This document shows positions 52,804-61,541 of a DNA stretch of 64,000 nt, piece by piece; within the stretch, counting starts at the first letter, position 1, and each line of letters starts with the position of its first letter. The translations under genes and the position numbers were made by a program. Under the pieces are notes generated by a model that was given only the letters and a program-made list of their open reading frames with translations, was not told the origin of the DNA and made no database searches. Origin of the DNA: Hyphomicrobiales bacterium (lineage in GTDB: Bacteria > Pseudomonadota > Alphaproteobacteria > Rhizobiales > Rhizobiaceae); the NCBI GenBank assembly GCA_900468285.1, contig UBTF01000003.1:62001-126000 (forward strand), read 5' to 3'.

Positions 52804-53715
52804 ATGACCAAAGCTGGCACAGCAGTCTTTACGGCTGAACGGATCGCAAGGACCGCTTGCACCATCGGGGAAACGCCCGTTTGGGAGCCTGAGCATGATC
52901 GCGTGACATGGATCGATGTGGCCGCTGGATATCTCTACAGAATGACGTTCCCCGATGCGACCGTCGAGAGGTTCGCACTACCGACAAGAGTGGGTGCGAT
53001 TGCCTTGCGGGTGGATGGTGGTTTCATCGCCTCGACGGAGCGAGGTTTTGCGACGCTCGACATCGTTGACGGTCAGGTCTTGCTTGAAGCGGGCTACGGC
53101 CCGCAACTGGAAGCGGGGTGGCGCATGAATGATGGCGCGTGTGACAGGCAGGGACGTTTCTGGTCCGGGTCAATCGCACCCAACACCTCGACACCAGGCG
53201 CTTTCGGCACATTGTTCAGCATCGGAAGTGGCGGCGAGGTCGTTCAAAGGGGCGGAAGCTTCCGAACGCAGAACGGTCTCGCCTGGAGTCCGGACGGGCT
53301 TTTCATGTATGTCTCGGATTCCAAGCCGGGCTATTCGCAGGTCATGGTGCATGATTTCGAACCATCGACAGGACATTTCAGTGGCGGACGCCTGTTTGCC
53401 GATGTCGAGACACTTGGCGGACGGCCCGATGGAGCGGCAATCGATGTCGACGGCTGTTACTGGATTGCCGCAAGCGATGGCGGGCAGATCGTCCGTCTGA
53501 CGCCCGATGGCGTGGTGGATGCGCAGATCCGGATAGACGTGCCAAATCCCACGAATATCTGCTTTGTCGGTCCCGACATGAGAACGGCGTTCATAACGAC
53601 TCTGCGTGCCGATGGTGTTGGCCCGGGAGGCGATGTCTATGCCGTTCATCTTCCGTTTCAGGGCATGAGTGAGCCTCGATACCAGCCAGGCCTGTCGCAA
53701 CAATCGCAGGGATAG
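52804..53715 (+). CDS. SMP-30/gluconolactonase-family lactonase
   Basis: The 303-residue beta-propeller protein has the metal ligand glutamate in GETPVWEP (about residue 23) and further ligands in RTQNGLAWSPDG and GRPDGAAIDVDG. The family hydrolyses sugar-1,4- or 1,5-lactones to aldonic acids. In this operon it would act after an oxidation that produces a lactone, but the oxidase is not in the window. It is cytoplasmic, without a signal peptide. Confidence 0.9.
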   Translation: MTKAGTAVFTAERIARTACTIGETPVWEPEHDRVTWIDVAAGYLYRMTFPDATVERFALPTRVGAIALRVDGGFIASTERGFATLDIVDGQVLLEAGYGPQLEAGWRMNDGACDRQGRFWSGSIAPNTSTPGAFGTLFSIGSGGEVVQRGGSFRTQNGLAWSPDGLFMYVSDSKPGYSQVMVHDFEPSTGHFSGGRLFADVETLGGRPDGAAIDVDGCYWIAASDGGQIVRLTPDGVVDAQIRIDVPNPTNICFVGPDMRTAFITTLRADGVGPGGDVYAVHLPFQGMSEPRYQPGLSQQSQG

Positions 53716-53772
53716 CGAAATTGATTGTCGTCTTTATCCCCCAAACCAAAAGACCCCAACCGGAGTAACGAT

Positions 53773-54744
53773 ATGTATCTCGGCACACAAATCCCGGCCC
53801 GCCATGACGACGACTACAGGGTGATGAAGCAGCTCGGCGTCAACAATGTTTCCGCAACGCCGCCCGGCGACTGGCGCACGTGGGACCGCCCGACGCTGGA
53901 GGCATTCCGGGAGAAGGTGGAGAGTTTCGGTCTGACGCTCGACATGACGCAGTTGCCGATGCCCTCGACGCGAGTGGACAGAGACGTTCCCTGCAAGGAT
54001 ATCATGTTGGCTGGCCCGGAGCGCGATAGCCAGATCGATGGCATCTGCCGCCTGATCGAAAACTGCGCAGCAGCAGGCATTCCGTCCGTCCGGTACAATT
54101 TCAACTACATCGGCATTCCAAGAACACCCATGGAACCCGGCCGGGGTGGATACATGGCTGAGGCATTCCGACTGGATCTTGCCAATCCGGACGAGCCGAC
54201 ACCAGCCGGTATCGGCGATATCGATGAGGACACGATCTGGGAGCGGGTGGATTACTTTCTGGCGCGTGTGGTGCCTGTTGCCGAATCCGTCAATATCCGC
54301 CTTGCCTGCCATCCGCACGATCCAGCCACGCCACCAGGCTATATGGGCGTAACGCGCGTTCTGGGATCGGTAGAGGGAATGAAGCGGTTCGTTTCAATGC
54401 ATGAGAGCCCGGTTCACGGTCTCAACTTCTGCATTGGCACCCTTGGAGAAATGGTCGAGGATGTCGGGCAGGTACCGGAAATCACCCGCTGGTTTGGAGA
54501 GCGGGGAAAGATCATGAATATTCACTTCCGCAACATTGTCGGCAAGCGCTATTCGTTCCGGGAAAGCTTTCCTGAAGACGGCGACATCGACATGCCCGCT
54601 GTCATCGATGCATTGCGTGATACCGGCTACAAATACATGGTCATGCCTGACCACGCGCCGACGCTTTCCGGCGAAAACCAGCAGCAGGTGGCCTTCGCAT
54701 TTTGCTACGGCTACATCGCGGCTCTGCTGCAAACCCGTTGCTGA
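53773..54744 (+). CDS. Mannonate dehydratase-family protein, divergent UxuA paralogue
   Basis: The 323-residue protein keeps UxuA-type blocks in a shorter frame. These include RYNFNYIGIPRTPMEPGRGG, LACHPHDP, NFCIGTLGEMVEDVG, IHFRNIVGKR and MPDHAPT, with metal and catalytic histidines. It lacks the N-terminal sequence and some insertions of the 398-residue UxuA at 7345-8541. Probably it dehydrates an aldonic acid other than D-mannonate, formed by the lactonase upstream. ATG 53773 has CGGAG 8 bp upstream. Confidence 0.83.
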   Translation: MYLGTQIPARHDDDYRVMKQLGVNNVSATPPGDWRTWDRPTLEAFREKVESFGLTLDMTQLPMPSTRVDRDVPCKDIMLAGPERDSQIDGICRLIENCAAAGIPSVRYNFNYIGIPRTPMEPGRGGYMAEAFRLDLANPDEPTPAGIGDIDEDTIWERVDYFLARVVPVAESVNIRLACHPHDPATPPGYMGVTRVLGSVEGMKRFVSMHESPVHGLNFCIGTLGEMVEDVGQVPEITRWFGERGKIMNIHFRNIVGKRYSFRESFPEDGDIDMPAVIDALRDTGYKYMVMPDHAPTLSGENQQQVAFAFCYGYIAALLQTRC

Positions 54745-54812
54745 TGCAAATCCAAACCGGTTGAAGTTCCTCCTTCGCGATCACATTCCAGCACACTATG
54801 TCAGGTAGTCAC

Positions 54813-56165
54813 ATGTCTCTCTCTCCTACGATCCATATTGCCGCACAACCGGACGACCTCACCGAACAGCTGCAATCGCTTTTCGACAGGCATGAAGGCA
54901 TGCTGCATATCGTCCTGGAGCCGGGCATTCACCGATGCGGCGGGTTGCGTCTGCGCTCCAATCTCACGATAGAGATCGTCAAAGGTGCAGAACTGCATTT
55001 CATTCCCGATTATGAGGCCTATGCCCACACCACGGTTGCGATTGTCGCGGAGGAAAGCGATCGCGCAATGATGACTGCGGTCGGAGAGAGCAATATTGCC
55101 CTCGTTGGGGGCGGCCGCATATTCTGCGCGGGATCGACGCTCTATACCCATGGTGAGGACGGCGACATGGGCACATTGGTCGCATCGCGCTATCGTCCCC
55201 GTATCCTCGTTCTGGACGGCTGCAAGAATATCCGCATTGAAGGTCTGCGGATCGACGATTCACCAATGTGGACGATGCATTTTGCTGCCTGCGATACGAT
55301 TCAGGTCAAGGGTGTGGCGGTCGATAACGACCGCCGTATGCCCAACACGGATGGCATCGTGATCGATGGCTGCCGGAACGTGGACATCCTCGACAGCGAG
55401 TTCCGCACGGCCGATGATGGCATCGTGTTGAAGACGACACGACGTGAGGATGGCAGCGTTACCGGACCATGCGAGAATGTCTCCGTGCGCAACTGCGTCG
55501 TTGAAAGCAGATCCTGCGCCCTCAAACTTGGTACGGAAAGCTTTTCCGCGTTCCGCAACATCTCCTTTGAAGATGTCCGCATTGAAAAATCCAATCGCGG
55601 TCTCGGAATTTTCTCACGGGATGGCGGGGTGGTTGATGGCGTGCGCTTTGTCCGCATTTCTGTGGATTGCCACGAAACGCCGGCTGGTTTCTGGGGCTCG
55701 GGCGAAGCTATCACGATTACCGTGCTGGACCGGCGACCAGAGGAGTTTCCGGCCGGCAAGGTCTGCAACGTGCTGATCGAAGACGTCGAAGGCACGATGG
55801 AAGGTGCGATCAATATGGTCGCCGAAACCGAAGGTGGCATTTCCGATATCACATTGCGAAACATCGCATTGGAGCAAAAGGCAGGCCCACTGAAAACGGG
55901 ACTGCGCTACGACATTCGCCCGACCATCGATGATCGTTTCGACCGCTTTCCGATTGGAGATAAGAGTGCCGGACGCGTCAACGCCTGGCGCTTTGGCCCG
56001 GATGGTCAGATTATTGGCCTGATTGCATATCCGGGTGGGATGCCAGCCATCTTTACCAAGGGCGTGTCCAACCTTGTCACCGAAAATATCAGGATCGCCC
56101 GTCCCGAGCCGCTGCCGGAAAACTGGAACCGCGAGATTGTGGTGAACGCTGCTGCTTCAAGCTGA
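54813..56165 (+). CDS. Glycoside hydrolase family 28-like right-handed beta-helix protein
   Basis: The 450-residue protein shows GH28 features: MPNTDGIVIDG (178-180 NTD), ADDGIVLK (D201-D202), and an RIE-type region (256-258) in place of RIK. The GHG box is absent; the segment reads SCALKLGTES. There is no signal peptide, so it is expected in the cytoplasm. GH28 enzymes cleave galacturonan or rhamnogalacturonan chains. A divergent, intracellular member would act on small imported oligosaccharides. ATG 54813 is chosen, with AGGT upstream; ATG 54798 is an alternative. It closes the operon and is convergent with the hydrolase gene at 56186. Confidence 0.78.
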   Translation: MSLSPTIHIAAQPDDLTEQLQSLFDRHEGMLHIVLEPGIHRCGGLRLRSNLTIEIVKGAELHFIPDYEAYAHTTVAIVAEESDRAMMTAVGESNIALVGGGRIFCAGSTLYTHGEDGDMGTLVASRYRPRILVLDGCKNIRIEGLRIDDSPMWTMHFAACDTIQVKGVAVDNDRRMPNTDGIVIDGCRNVDILDSEFRTADDGIVLKTTRREDGSVTGPCENVSVRNCVVESRSCALKLGTESFSAFRNISFEDVRIEKSNRGLGIFSRDGGVVDGVRFVRISVDCHETPAGFWGSGEAITITVLDRRPEEFPAGKVCNVLIEDVEGTMEGAINMVAETEGGISDITLRNIALEQKAGPLKTGLRYDIRPTIDDRFDRFPIGDKSAGRVNAWRFGPDGQIIGLIAYPGGMPAIFTKGVSNLVTENIRIARPEPLPENWNREIVVNAAASS

Positions 56166-56185
56166 CACCAGCGTTCACGAGATTC

Positions 56186-57328
56186 CTATTGCGGGCTGAC
56201 GAGCTGGCCTGCCAGCCTGAATGGGCTGGCCACGGCGGCACCAGCTGCGTCGAAAACAAAGGCGCCGATGTTTCTGCCATTCGTGCGCATTTTTGTTTCC
56301 GCCTTGTCCAGATTTCCTGCAAACTTTGCCAGCGAAGCATATCGGTCGTGGCCAAGTCCATCCGACGACTGCAGCGATGAAATGTCGATGACGGTGAGAT
56401 GCTCGGCTTTGGCGGTTTTTTCGATAATGGGATCGTGGATATCCAACAGGCCGACGCGAGGACGTTCTCCTCCGACGAAACTGGAGATGCTGAGTGCGTT
56501 ATCCTGTTTCGAGACAAGCAGAACGATGGGATTGCGGATACGGCCAATATCCTTGAGCTGTGCCTGGAATACGTCTGTGTCGATATCCGGTGCCGCCAGC
56601 ACGATTTGCAGCTTTTGCAGGACGTCGTCACGGCCCTGAAGTTTCAGCTGCCTTGAGACTTCCATCGAGAGAAAGCCTCCCATGCTGTGTCCGAACAGAA
56701 TGATGCGTTTGATCTTCGGTGATCGCCCAAGTGCCTTGAGAAGCGCATCCAGCTCCGTGCGTGAATATAGGACGGCATCCCTGTCGGCGACGTAGCCAGC
56801 GACGCTTGCAGCCGAGGGCCAGGAGAACATGATCGGAGGGCTCATTGCATTGGCGTCTGCGGCAACCTGCGCTGTTCGAAACAAGGCCTCCTGGTAGGAA
56901 TAATTGTAGCCATGCACGAAAACAGCGACTGTCCCATCGAATCTGGCCGCCTGCGTCGCTTCCCGCACAAGCGCGTCGAGCGAGAGCTTTTCGCGTTCAA
57001 GCACGATGTAATCGCGTTTCGGGTCCGGCTTGGCGGTAGGGTACTTTATCGCCGCACCATTTCTGTCTTTCGGAATGGAAAAAACGAAACGGTCGTAATG
57101 AAGGTTTTGGCCCCACCGGTTTCCAAATGTCCCGTCCTTCGTTTCGCGATCACGATTGGTGACCGCAAGGACGCTTAGCGTTTCAGCTGCGTCATTTTTC
57201 AATGCCACGGGCTTGAGAACATCCGGGCTTGGGCGCGAAACGCAGCCGGTCAGGGCAAACAGGACTGCAATCACGCTGAGGAGACTGAAACGGCCTCTGT
57301 CGCTTCTAGAGAGGGAAAGAAACATCAT
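56186..57328 (-). CDS. Lipoprotein alpha/beta hydrolase (DUF900 family)
   Basis: The 380-residue protein begins with a lipoprotein signal (SVIAVLFALTGC, lipobox cysteine at about 29) and contains the DUF900 hydrolase blocks VAVFVHGYNYSYQEALFRTAQ and LFGHSMGGFLSMEV with the GHSMG nucleophile elbow. It is expected to be anchored to a membrane on the periplasmic side. Substrate unknown. ATG 57328 is followed at once by a second ATG. It follows the RND operon in the same direction but is separated by a hairpin terminator. Confidence 0.85.
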   Translation of the reverse strand: MMFLSLSRSDRGRFSLLSVIAVLFALTGCVSRPSPDVLKPVALKNDAAETLSVLAVTNRDRETKDGTFGNRWGQNLHYDRFVFSIPKDRNGAAIKYPTAKPDPKRDYIVLEREKLSLDALVREATQAARFDGTVAVFVHGYNYSYQEALFRTAQVAADANAMSPPIMFSWPSAASVAGYVADRDAVLYSRTELDALLKALGRSPKIKRIILFGHSMGGFLSMEVSRQLKLQGRDDVLQKLQIVLAAPDIDTDVFQAQLKDIGRIRNPIVLLVSKQDNALSISSFVGGERPRVGLLDIHDPIIEKTAKAEHLTVIDISSLQSSDGLGHDRYASLAKFAGNLDKAETKMRTNGRNIGAFVFDAAGAAVASPFRLAGQLVSPQ

Positions 57329-57357
57329 GGGGGTCGCTTTATGGAGGGAAAAAGGTA

Positions 57358-57378
57358 ACGGGGCGTCTGGCGCCCCGT
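57358..57378 (-). terminator. Rho-independent terminator after the RND transporter gene
   Basis: On the minus strand ACGGGGCG and CGCCCCGT form a perfect 8-bp stem with a 5-nt loop (CCAGA), then TACC and TTTTT. It begins 4 bp past the stop of the RND gene and separates it from the lipoprotein gene. Confidence 0.8.
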
Positions 57379-57381
57379 CTC

Positions 57382-60300
57382 TTAGCAGGCAGGTGCCGGC
57401 GTGTCTGTCGGCTCGACATCATCTTCGCGTGGAATTCTGAACCAGGCAACATAGAGAGCTGGAAGAAACAGAAGCGTGAGAACCGTTCCGACAACGATGC
57501 CGCCCATCATGGCGTAGGCCATCGGCCCCCAGAAAATCTCGCGAGAGATCGGGATCAGAGCCAAGGTGGCTGCTGCCGCCGTCAACATGATCGGCCGCAT
57601 CCGGTGTTCGGTCGCTTCTATGACGGCTTTCCAGGGCGACATGCCTTCACTTCGCAGCTGTTCGATCTGCACCACAAGGATGACCGAGTTTCTGATCAGG
57701 ATCCCGATGAGGGCAAGAACACCGAGGATCGCCACGAAGCCCATTGGCGCGTTGCTGAGCAGGAGCGCGGCGACGACACCGATGAGAGCAAGCGGGGCAA
57801 CGGCAAAGACAAGGAACAGACGACTGAAGCTTTGCAGCTGCAGCATCAGGATCGTCGCCATTGCCAGCAGCATCATCGGCGCAACCGCGGCGATTGGCCC
57901 CTGCGCATCGGCACTGGATTCCACCGAACCACCAATCTCGACCTTGTAGCCTGCGGGCAATGTTTCCGTGAACTTCGCGACTTCGGGCTTCAAGCGTTCG
58001 ACAATGGTTGCCGGCTGCGTCGTCCCCAATACCGCAGCCTTGATGGTGATGGTCGGAATACGGTCTCTGCGTCCGATCATGGGCTGTTCGAGTTCATAGC
58101 GGAACTTCGCGACAGCCGACAGAGGGACGGACTTGCCGTTCGAACCTGCCAATTGGAGGTTCTTCAAGGTTTCGATAGAGCCGCGTTCGACGTCTTCTGC
58201 CCGACCGATGACGTCGATCAGGTAGATATCGTCCCGGATCTGCGTCGTGGACGTTCCCTCGACAATATCGTTGAGCAGGGTCGCGATATCCTGGGACGAA
58301 ACGCCGAGCTGCCTTGCCTTGTCCTGCAGGACATCAACCTTGACGACACGCGATGGTTCGTTCCAGTCGTAGGTCATGTTGGACAGGAGCGGATTGGAAC
58401 TGATGATGGTGCCGAATTGCTGCGCATATTGGCGCACCTTCTGCACATCAGGTCCGCTGATGCGATATTGAACCGGCTTTCCAACGGGTGGGCCAATATC
58501 GAGCAGTTTCACAAAGGCGTCGGTGCCCGGGAATGTCTGCGAAAGGTAAGACTGTAGATCATCTTTCAGACGATTGCGCGCTTCCACATCTTTCGCCACG
58601 ATGACCGTCTGGCCGAACCAGCTTGCCGGGCTCTGAACATCGTAGGACAGGATGAAACGGGGTGCGCCTTCTCCGACATAGGTTGACCAATGATCGATGT
58701 CGCCGTTTCCGACAAGCTTGTCCTTCTCAAACTGGGCCATTTGCCTGTTGGTTTCAGCGATGGTGCTGTTTTGCGGCAAGCTCCAGTCGATGATAAGTTC
58801 AACGCGGTCCGATGCCGGGAAGAATTGCTGCTGAACGAGACCAAGGCCGCCAATGGAAGCGCCGAACACCAATACCGTCGCTCCAATCGTGAGCCAACGC
58901 CACCGCATGGCAATCAGAAGCAGCCAGGCAAAGGCGCGCGCAGTACGTCCCTTTTGCTCATGATGCGATTTCATCGTCTTCGGAAGGATGACAACGCCCA
59001 GCAATGGTGTGAAGACCACTGCAACGATCCATGAAACGACGAGCGACACCGCGATGACGACAAAGAGCGTGAAGGTAAATTCGCCAGCCGCGCTGCTGTT
59101 CAGGCCAATGGGAATAAAGCCTGCAACCGTCACCAGCGTTCCCGTCAACATGGGGAATGCGGTAGACGTGTAGACGTAGGTTGCTGCCTTTCTCAGGTTG
59201 TCGCCAGCCTCAAGTCGCGACACCATCATTTCGACTGCAATCATCGCATCGTCCACGAGCAGGCCGAGCGCGATAATGAGCGCACCGAGTGAAATTCGCT
59301 GGAGCGAAATGCCCGTATATTCCATGAACACGAAAGTGATTGCCAGCACGAGCGGGATGGAAACGGCAACCACAAGTCCTGCCCTGACGCCAAGGCTGAT
59401 AAAGCTGATGGCAAGCACGATCACGACAGCCTCGAAGAGGGCGGTTGTGAAGCCCGAGACCGCTTCCTCGACGACGGCGGGCTGGTCGGACACGCGATTG
59501 ACCGAGACGCCAATGGGAAGGTCGGCAACGACACGTTTGATTTCGGCATCGAGATTTTCGCCGAAGGTCAGCAAATTCGCGCCGGGCGTCATGCCGATTG
59601 CAAGACCAATTGCGGGCTGTCCATTGAAGCGGAACAGGGACGATGGAGGGTCGACATATCCGCGCTTGATCGTCGCAACGTCGGTCAGCGGGAAATAACG
59701 GTCATTGACCCTTAGATTGATGGCTTTGAGGCTTTCCTCGGATGCAAATGCACCGCCCACTCTCAAGGCAATTCTTTCAGGACCGGCATCAACGAAACCG
59801 GACTGCGTGACCGCGTTCTGGGACTGCAGTGTCTGGATGATGCTTTGACGGTCCAGTCCGAGCGCGGCAATCTTGCGCGTCGAAAATTCGAGATAGATGG
59901 CTTCGTCCTGGGCGCCGATGACGTCAATCTTGCCTGCATCTGGAACTGTCAGAAGCTTGGCACGGGCGTCCTCGACAAGGTCGCGTAACTGGCGCTGGGA
60001 AACGCCGTCTGCCGTAAAGGCGTAGATGTTGCCGTAGACATCGCCAAACGTATCGTTGAAGAATGGACCGACGACACCGCTGGGAAGATCTCCCTTGATG
60101 TCGCTGACCATGTTGCGAACGCGGACCCAGTTGCCACTGACGTCCCTTGCCTTGGTGGTGGGAAGCAGTTCGACATAAATCGTCGTTTGTCCGGCCTTGG
60201 TCTCGCTGCGCGTATAGTCGAGTGCATCAAGTTCTTCGAGTTTCTTCTCGATGCGGTCCGTGACCTGTTTTGTCACCTCCTCTGCGGAGGCTCCCGGCCA

Positions 60301-60459
60301 CTGCGCATTGATGATCATCGTCTTGATCGTGAAGGAGGGGTCTTCCTCACGGCCGAGATTGATGTAGGAGAATGCACCCGCCAGGATGAAGATGATCATG
60401 AAATACCAGACGAGCGAACGGTGCTCGAGCGCCCAGTCGGAAAGATTGAACGGTTTCAC
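57382..60459 (-). CDS. RND-family efflux pump inner-membrane transporter
   Basis: The 1025-residue protein has the 12-helix RND arrangement, starting FNLSDWALEHRSLVWYFMIIF. The proton-relay aspartates in helix 4 lie in LGLLVDDAMIAVEMM, and both large periplasmic loops are present. The length and the start resemble the non-AcrB, TriC/MexK-like branch. It pumps drugs, detergents or biocides out through a tripartite channel. Its start overlaps the second adaptor gene by 4 bp. No outer-membrane factor gene is in the window, so a shared OMF is required. Confidence 0.93.
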   Translation of the reverse strand: MKPFNLSDWALEHRSLVWYFMIIFILAGAFSYINLGREEDPSFTIKTMIINAQWPGASAEEVTKQVTDRIEKKLEELDALDYTRSETKAGQTTIYVELLPTTKARDVSGNWVRVRNMVSDIKGDLPSGVVGPFFNDTFGDVYGNIYAFTADGVSQRQLRDLVEDARAKLLTVPDAGKIDVIGAQDEAIYLEFSTRKIAALGLDRQSIIQTLQSQNAVTQSGFVDAGPERIALRVGGAFASEESLKAINLRVNDRYFPLTDVATIKRGYVDPPSSLFRFNGQPAIGLAIGMTPGANLLTFGENLDAEIKRVVADLPIGVSVNRVSDQPAVVEEAVSGFTTALFEAVVIVLAISFISLGVRAGLVVAVSIPLVLAITFVFMEYTGISLQRISLGALIIALGLLVDDAMIAVEMMVSRLEAGDNLRKAATYVYTSTAFPMLTGTLVTVAGFIPIGLNSSAAGEFTFTLFVVIAVSLVVSWIVAVVFTPLLGVVILPKTMKSHHEQKGRTARAFAWLLLIAMRWRWLTIGATVLVFGASIGGLGLVQQQFFPASDRVELIIDWSLPQNSTIAETNRQMAQFEKDKLVGNGDIDHWSTYVGEGAPRFILSYDVQSPASWFGQTVIVAKDVEARNRLKDDLQSYLSQTFPGTDAFVKLLDIGPPVGKPVQYRISGPDVQKVRQYAQQFGTIISSNPLLSNMTYDWNEPSRVVKVDVLQDKARQLGVSSQDIATLLNDIVEGTSTTQIRDDIYLIDVIGRAEDVERGSIETLKNLQLAGSNGKSVPLSAVAKFRYELEQPMIGRRDRIPTITIKAAVLGTTQPATIVERLKPEVAKFTETLPAGYKVEIGGSVESSADAQGPIAAVAPMMLLAMATILMLQLQSFSRLFLVFAVAPLALIGVVAALLLSNAPMGFVAILGVLALIGILIRNSVILVVQIEQLRSEGMSPWKAVIEATEHRMRPIMLTAAAATLALIPISREIFWGPMAYAMMGGIVVGTVLTLLFLPALYVAWFRIPREDDVEPTDTPAPAC

Positions 60460-61541
60460 TGGGCATTCTCCTGGTCAATGCGAACGGCCTGGCCGTCTTT
60501 GAGTTGGTTCACGCCCGCCGTCACCACGCGGTCGCCGGCATTGATGCCTTGGGCGACGATCACAGTGCCGGTTGAGGCTGGGGTAGCTTCAAGGCTAACT
60601 TCACGGGGAGACACCGTGCCGCTCTTGTCATCCACGATCCACACGAAGGTTTTTGCTCCTTCCTTGCGGATGGAAGACGAGGGAACCTTGATGACGGGCG
60701 CCGATGTCGTCGTGGCACTTGCCATGATGACGGCCCCGAGACGCAAGGCTTCCGGAGGATTGATCAATGTCAGCTTCGTGCGCCGCGTTCGGGTCGCATC
60801 GTCGGCCTCGGGTGCTATTTCACGAACGACAGCCTTGGTGTGAATAGCTGGATCGAGCTGCAACGAAACATCGAATTCCGCGCCGGGCTTGAGAAGCGAG
60901 CTTCCGGCCTCCGGCACGTCGATCACGGCATCGCGTTCTTCCGGCCGCGCCACTGTAACAACGCTTTGACCAGCGGAAACGACTTGCCCGACCTCGGCAG
61001 ATGTTGTGGTGACGACACCATCGAATTCGGCCAGGAGGCGGGAGTAGCCCAGTTGCTCCTCTGCCTTATCAAGGTTAGCCTTCGCCTTGTTGACATTCGC
61101 TTCAGCGGTAGCCCGCTCCTGCTGGGCGCTTTCAAAGGTTGCTTTGGCCGCGGACTGACGTTCGAACAGGGTCTGTTGGCGTTGTTCATTGGTTGCCGCA
61201 TTTGCCAGCTGTGCCTGGGCATTGGACAAATCCGACTGCGCGCTTCTGACGGCCAGCTCAAGAGAGAGTGGATCTATCGCGGCAAGGACCGCACCTTTTT
61301 TGACGACGTCCCCAACCTGGACATTTCGTGCCACGATGCGGCCGAGAATGCGAAAGCCGAACTGGGTCTCGATGCGTGCTTCTACCGTGCCAGGGAGGCT
61401 GAAAGCGACTTCCGGTGCCGGCTGTGCAACCATGAAAAGCACAGGACGAGGCTTTTCCGCAGGAGCTTCATCCTGTTTTTCGCAGGATACAAGAAAGGTC
61501 GCCGCAAGAAGCAGCGATATCAATGTTGCTTGGACCTTCAT
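60456..61541 (-). CDS. RND efflux periplasmic adaptor (membrane-fusion protein) 2
   Basis: The 361-residue lipoprotein-like adaptor has a signal ending in LVSCEK (lipobox cysteine at 20), a long coiled coil around 85-160 (ANVNKAKANLDKAEEQLGYS), lipoyl-like halves and a beta-barrel domain. It bridges the inner-membrane pump to the outer-membrane factor. It overlaps the genes on both sides by 4 bp and so is co-translated. Confidence 0.92.
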   Translation of the reverse strand: MKVQATLISLLLAATFLVSCEKQDEAPAEKPRPVLFMVAQPAPEVAFSLPGTVEARIETQFGFRILGRIVARNVQVGDVVKKGAVLAAIDPLSLELAVRSAQSDLSNAQAQLANAATNEQRQQTLFERQSAAKATFESAQQERATAEANVNKAKANLDKAEEQLGYSRLLAEFDGVVTTTSAEVGQVVSAGQSVVTVARPEERDAVIDVPEAGSSLLKPGAEFDVSLQLDPAIHTKAVVREIAPEADDATRTRRTKLTLINPPEALRLGAVIMASATTTSAPVIKVPSSSIRKEGAKTFVWIVDDKSGTVSPREVSLEATPASTGTVIVAQGINAGDRVVTAGVNQLKDGQAVRIDQENAQ

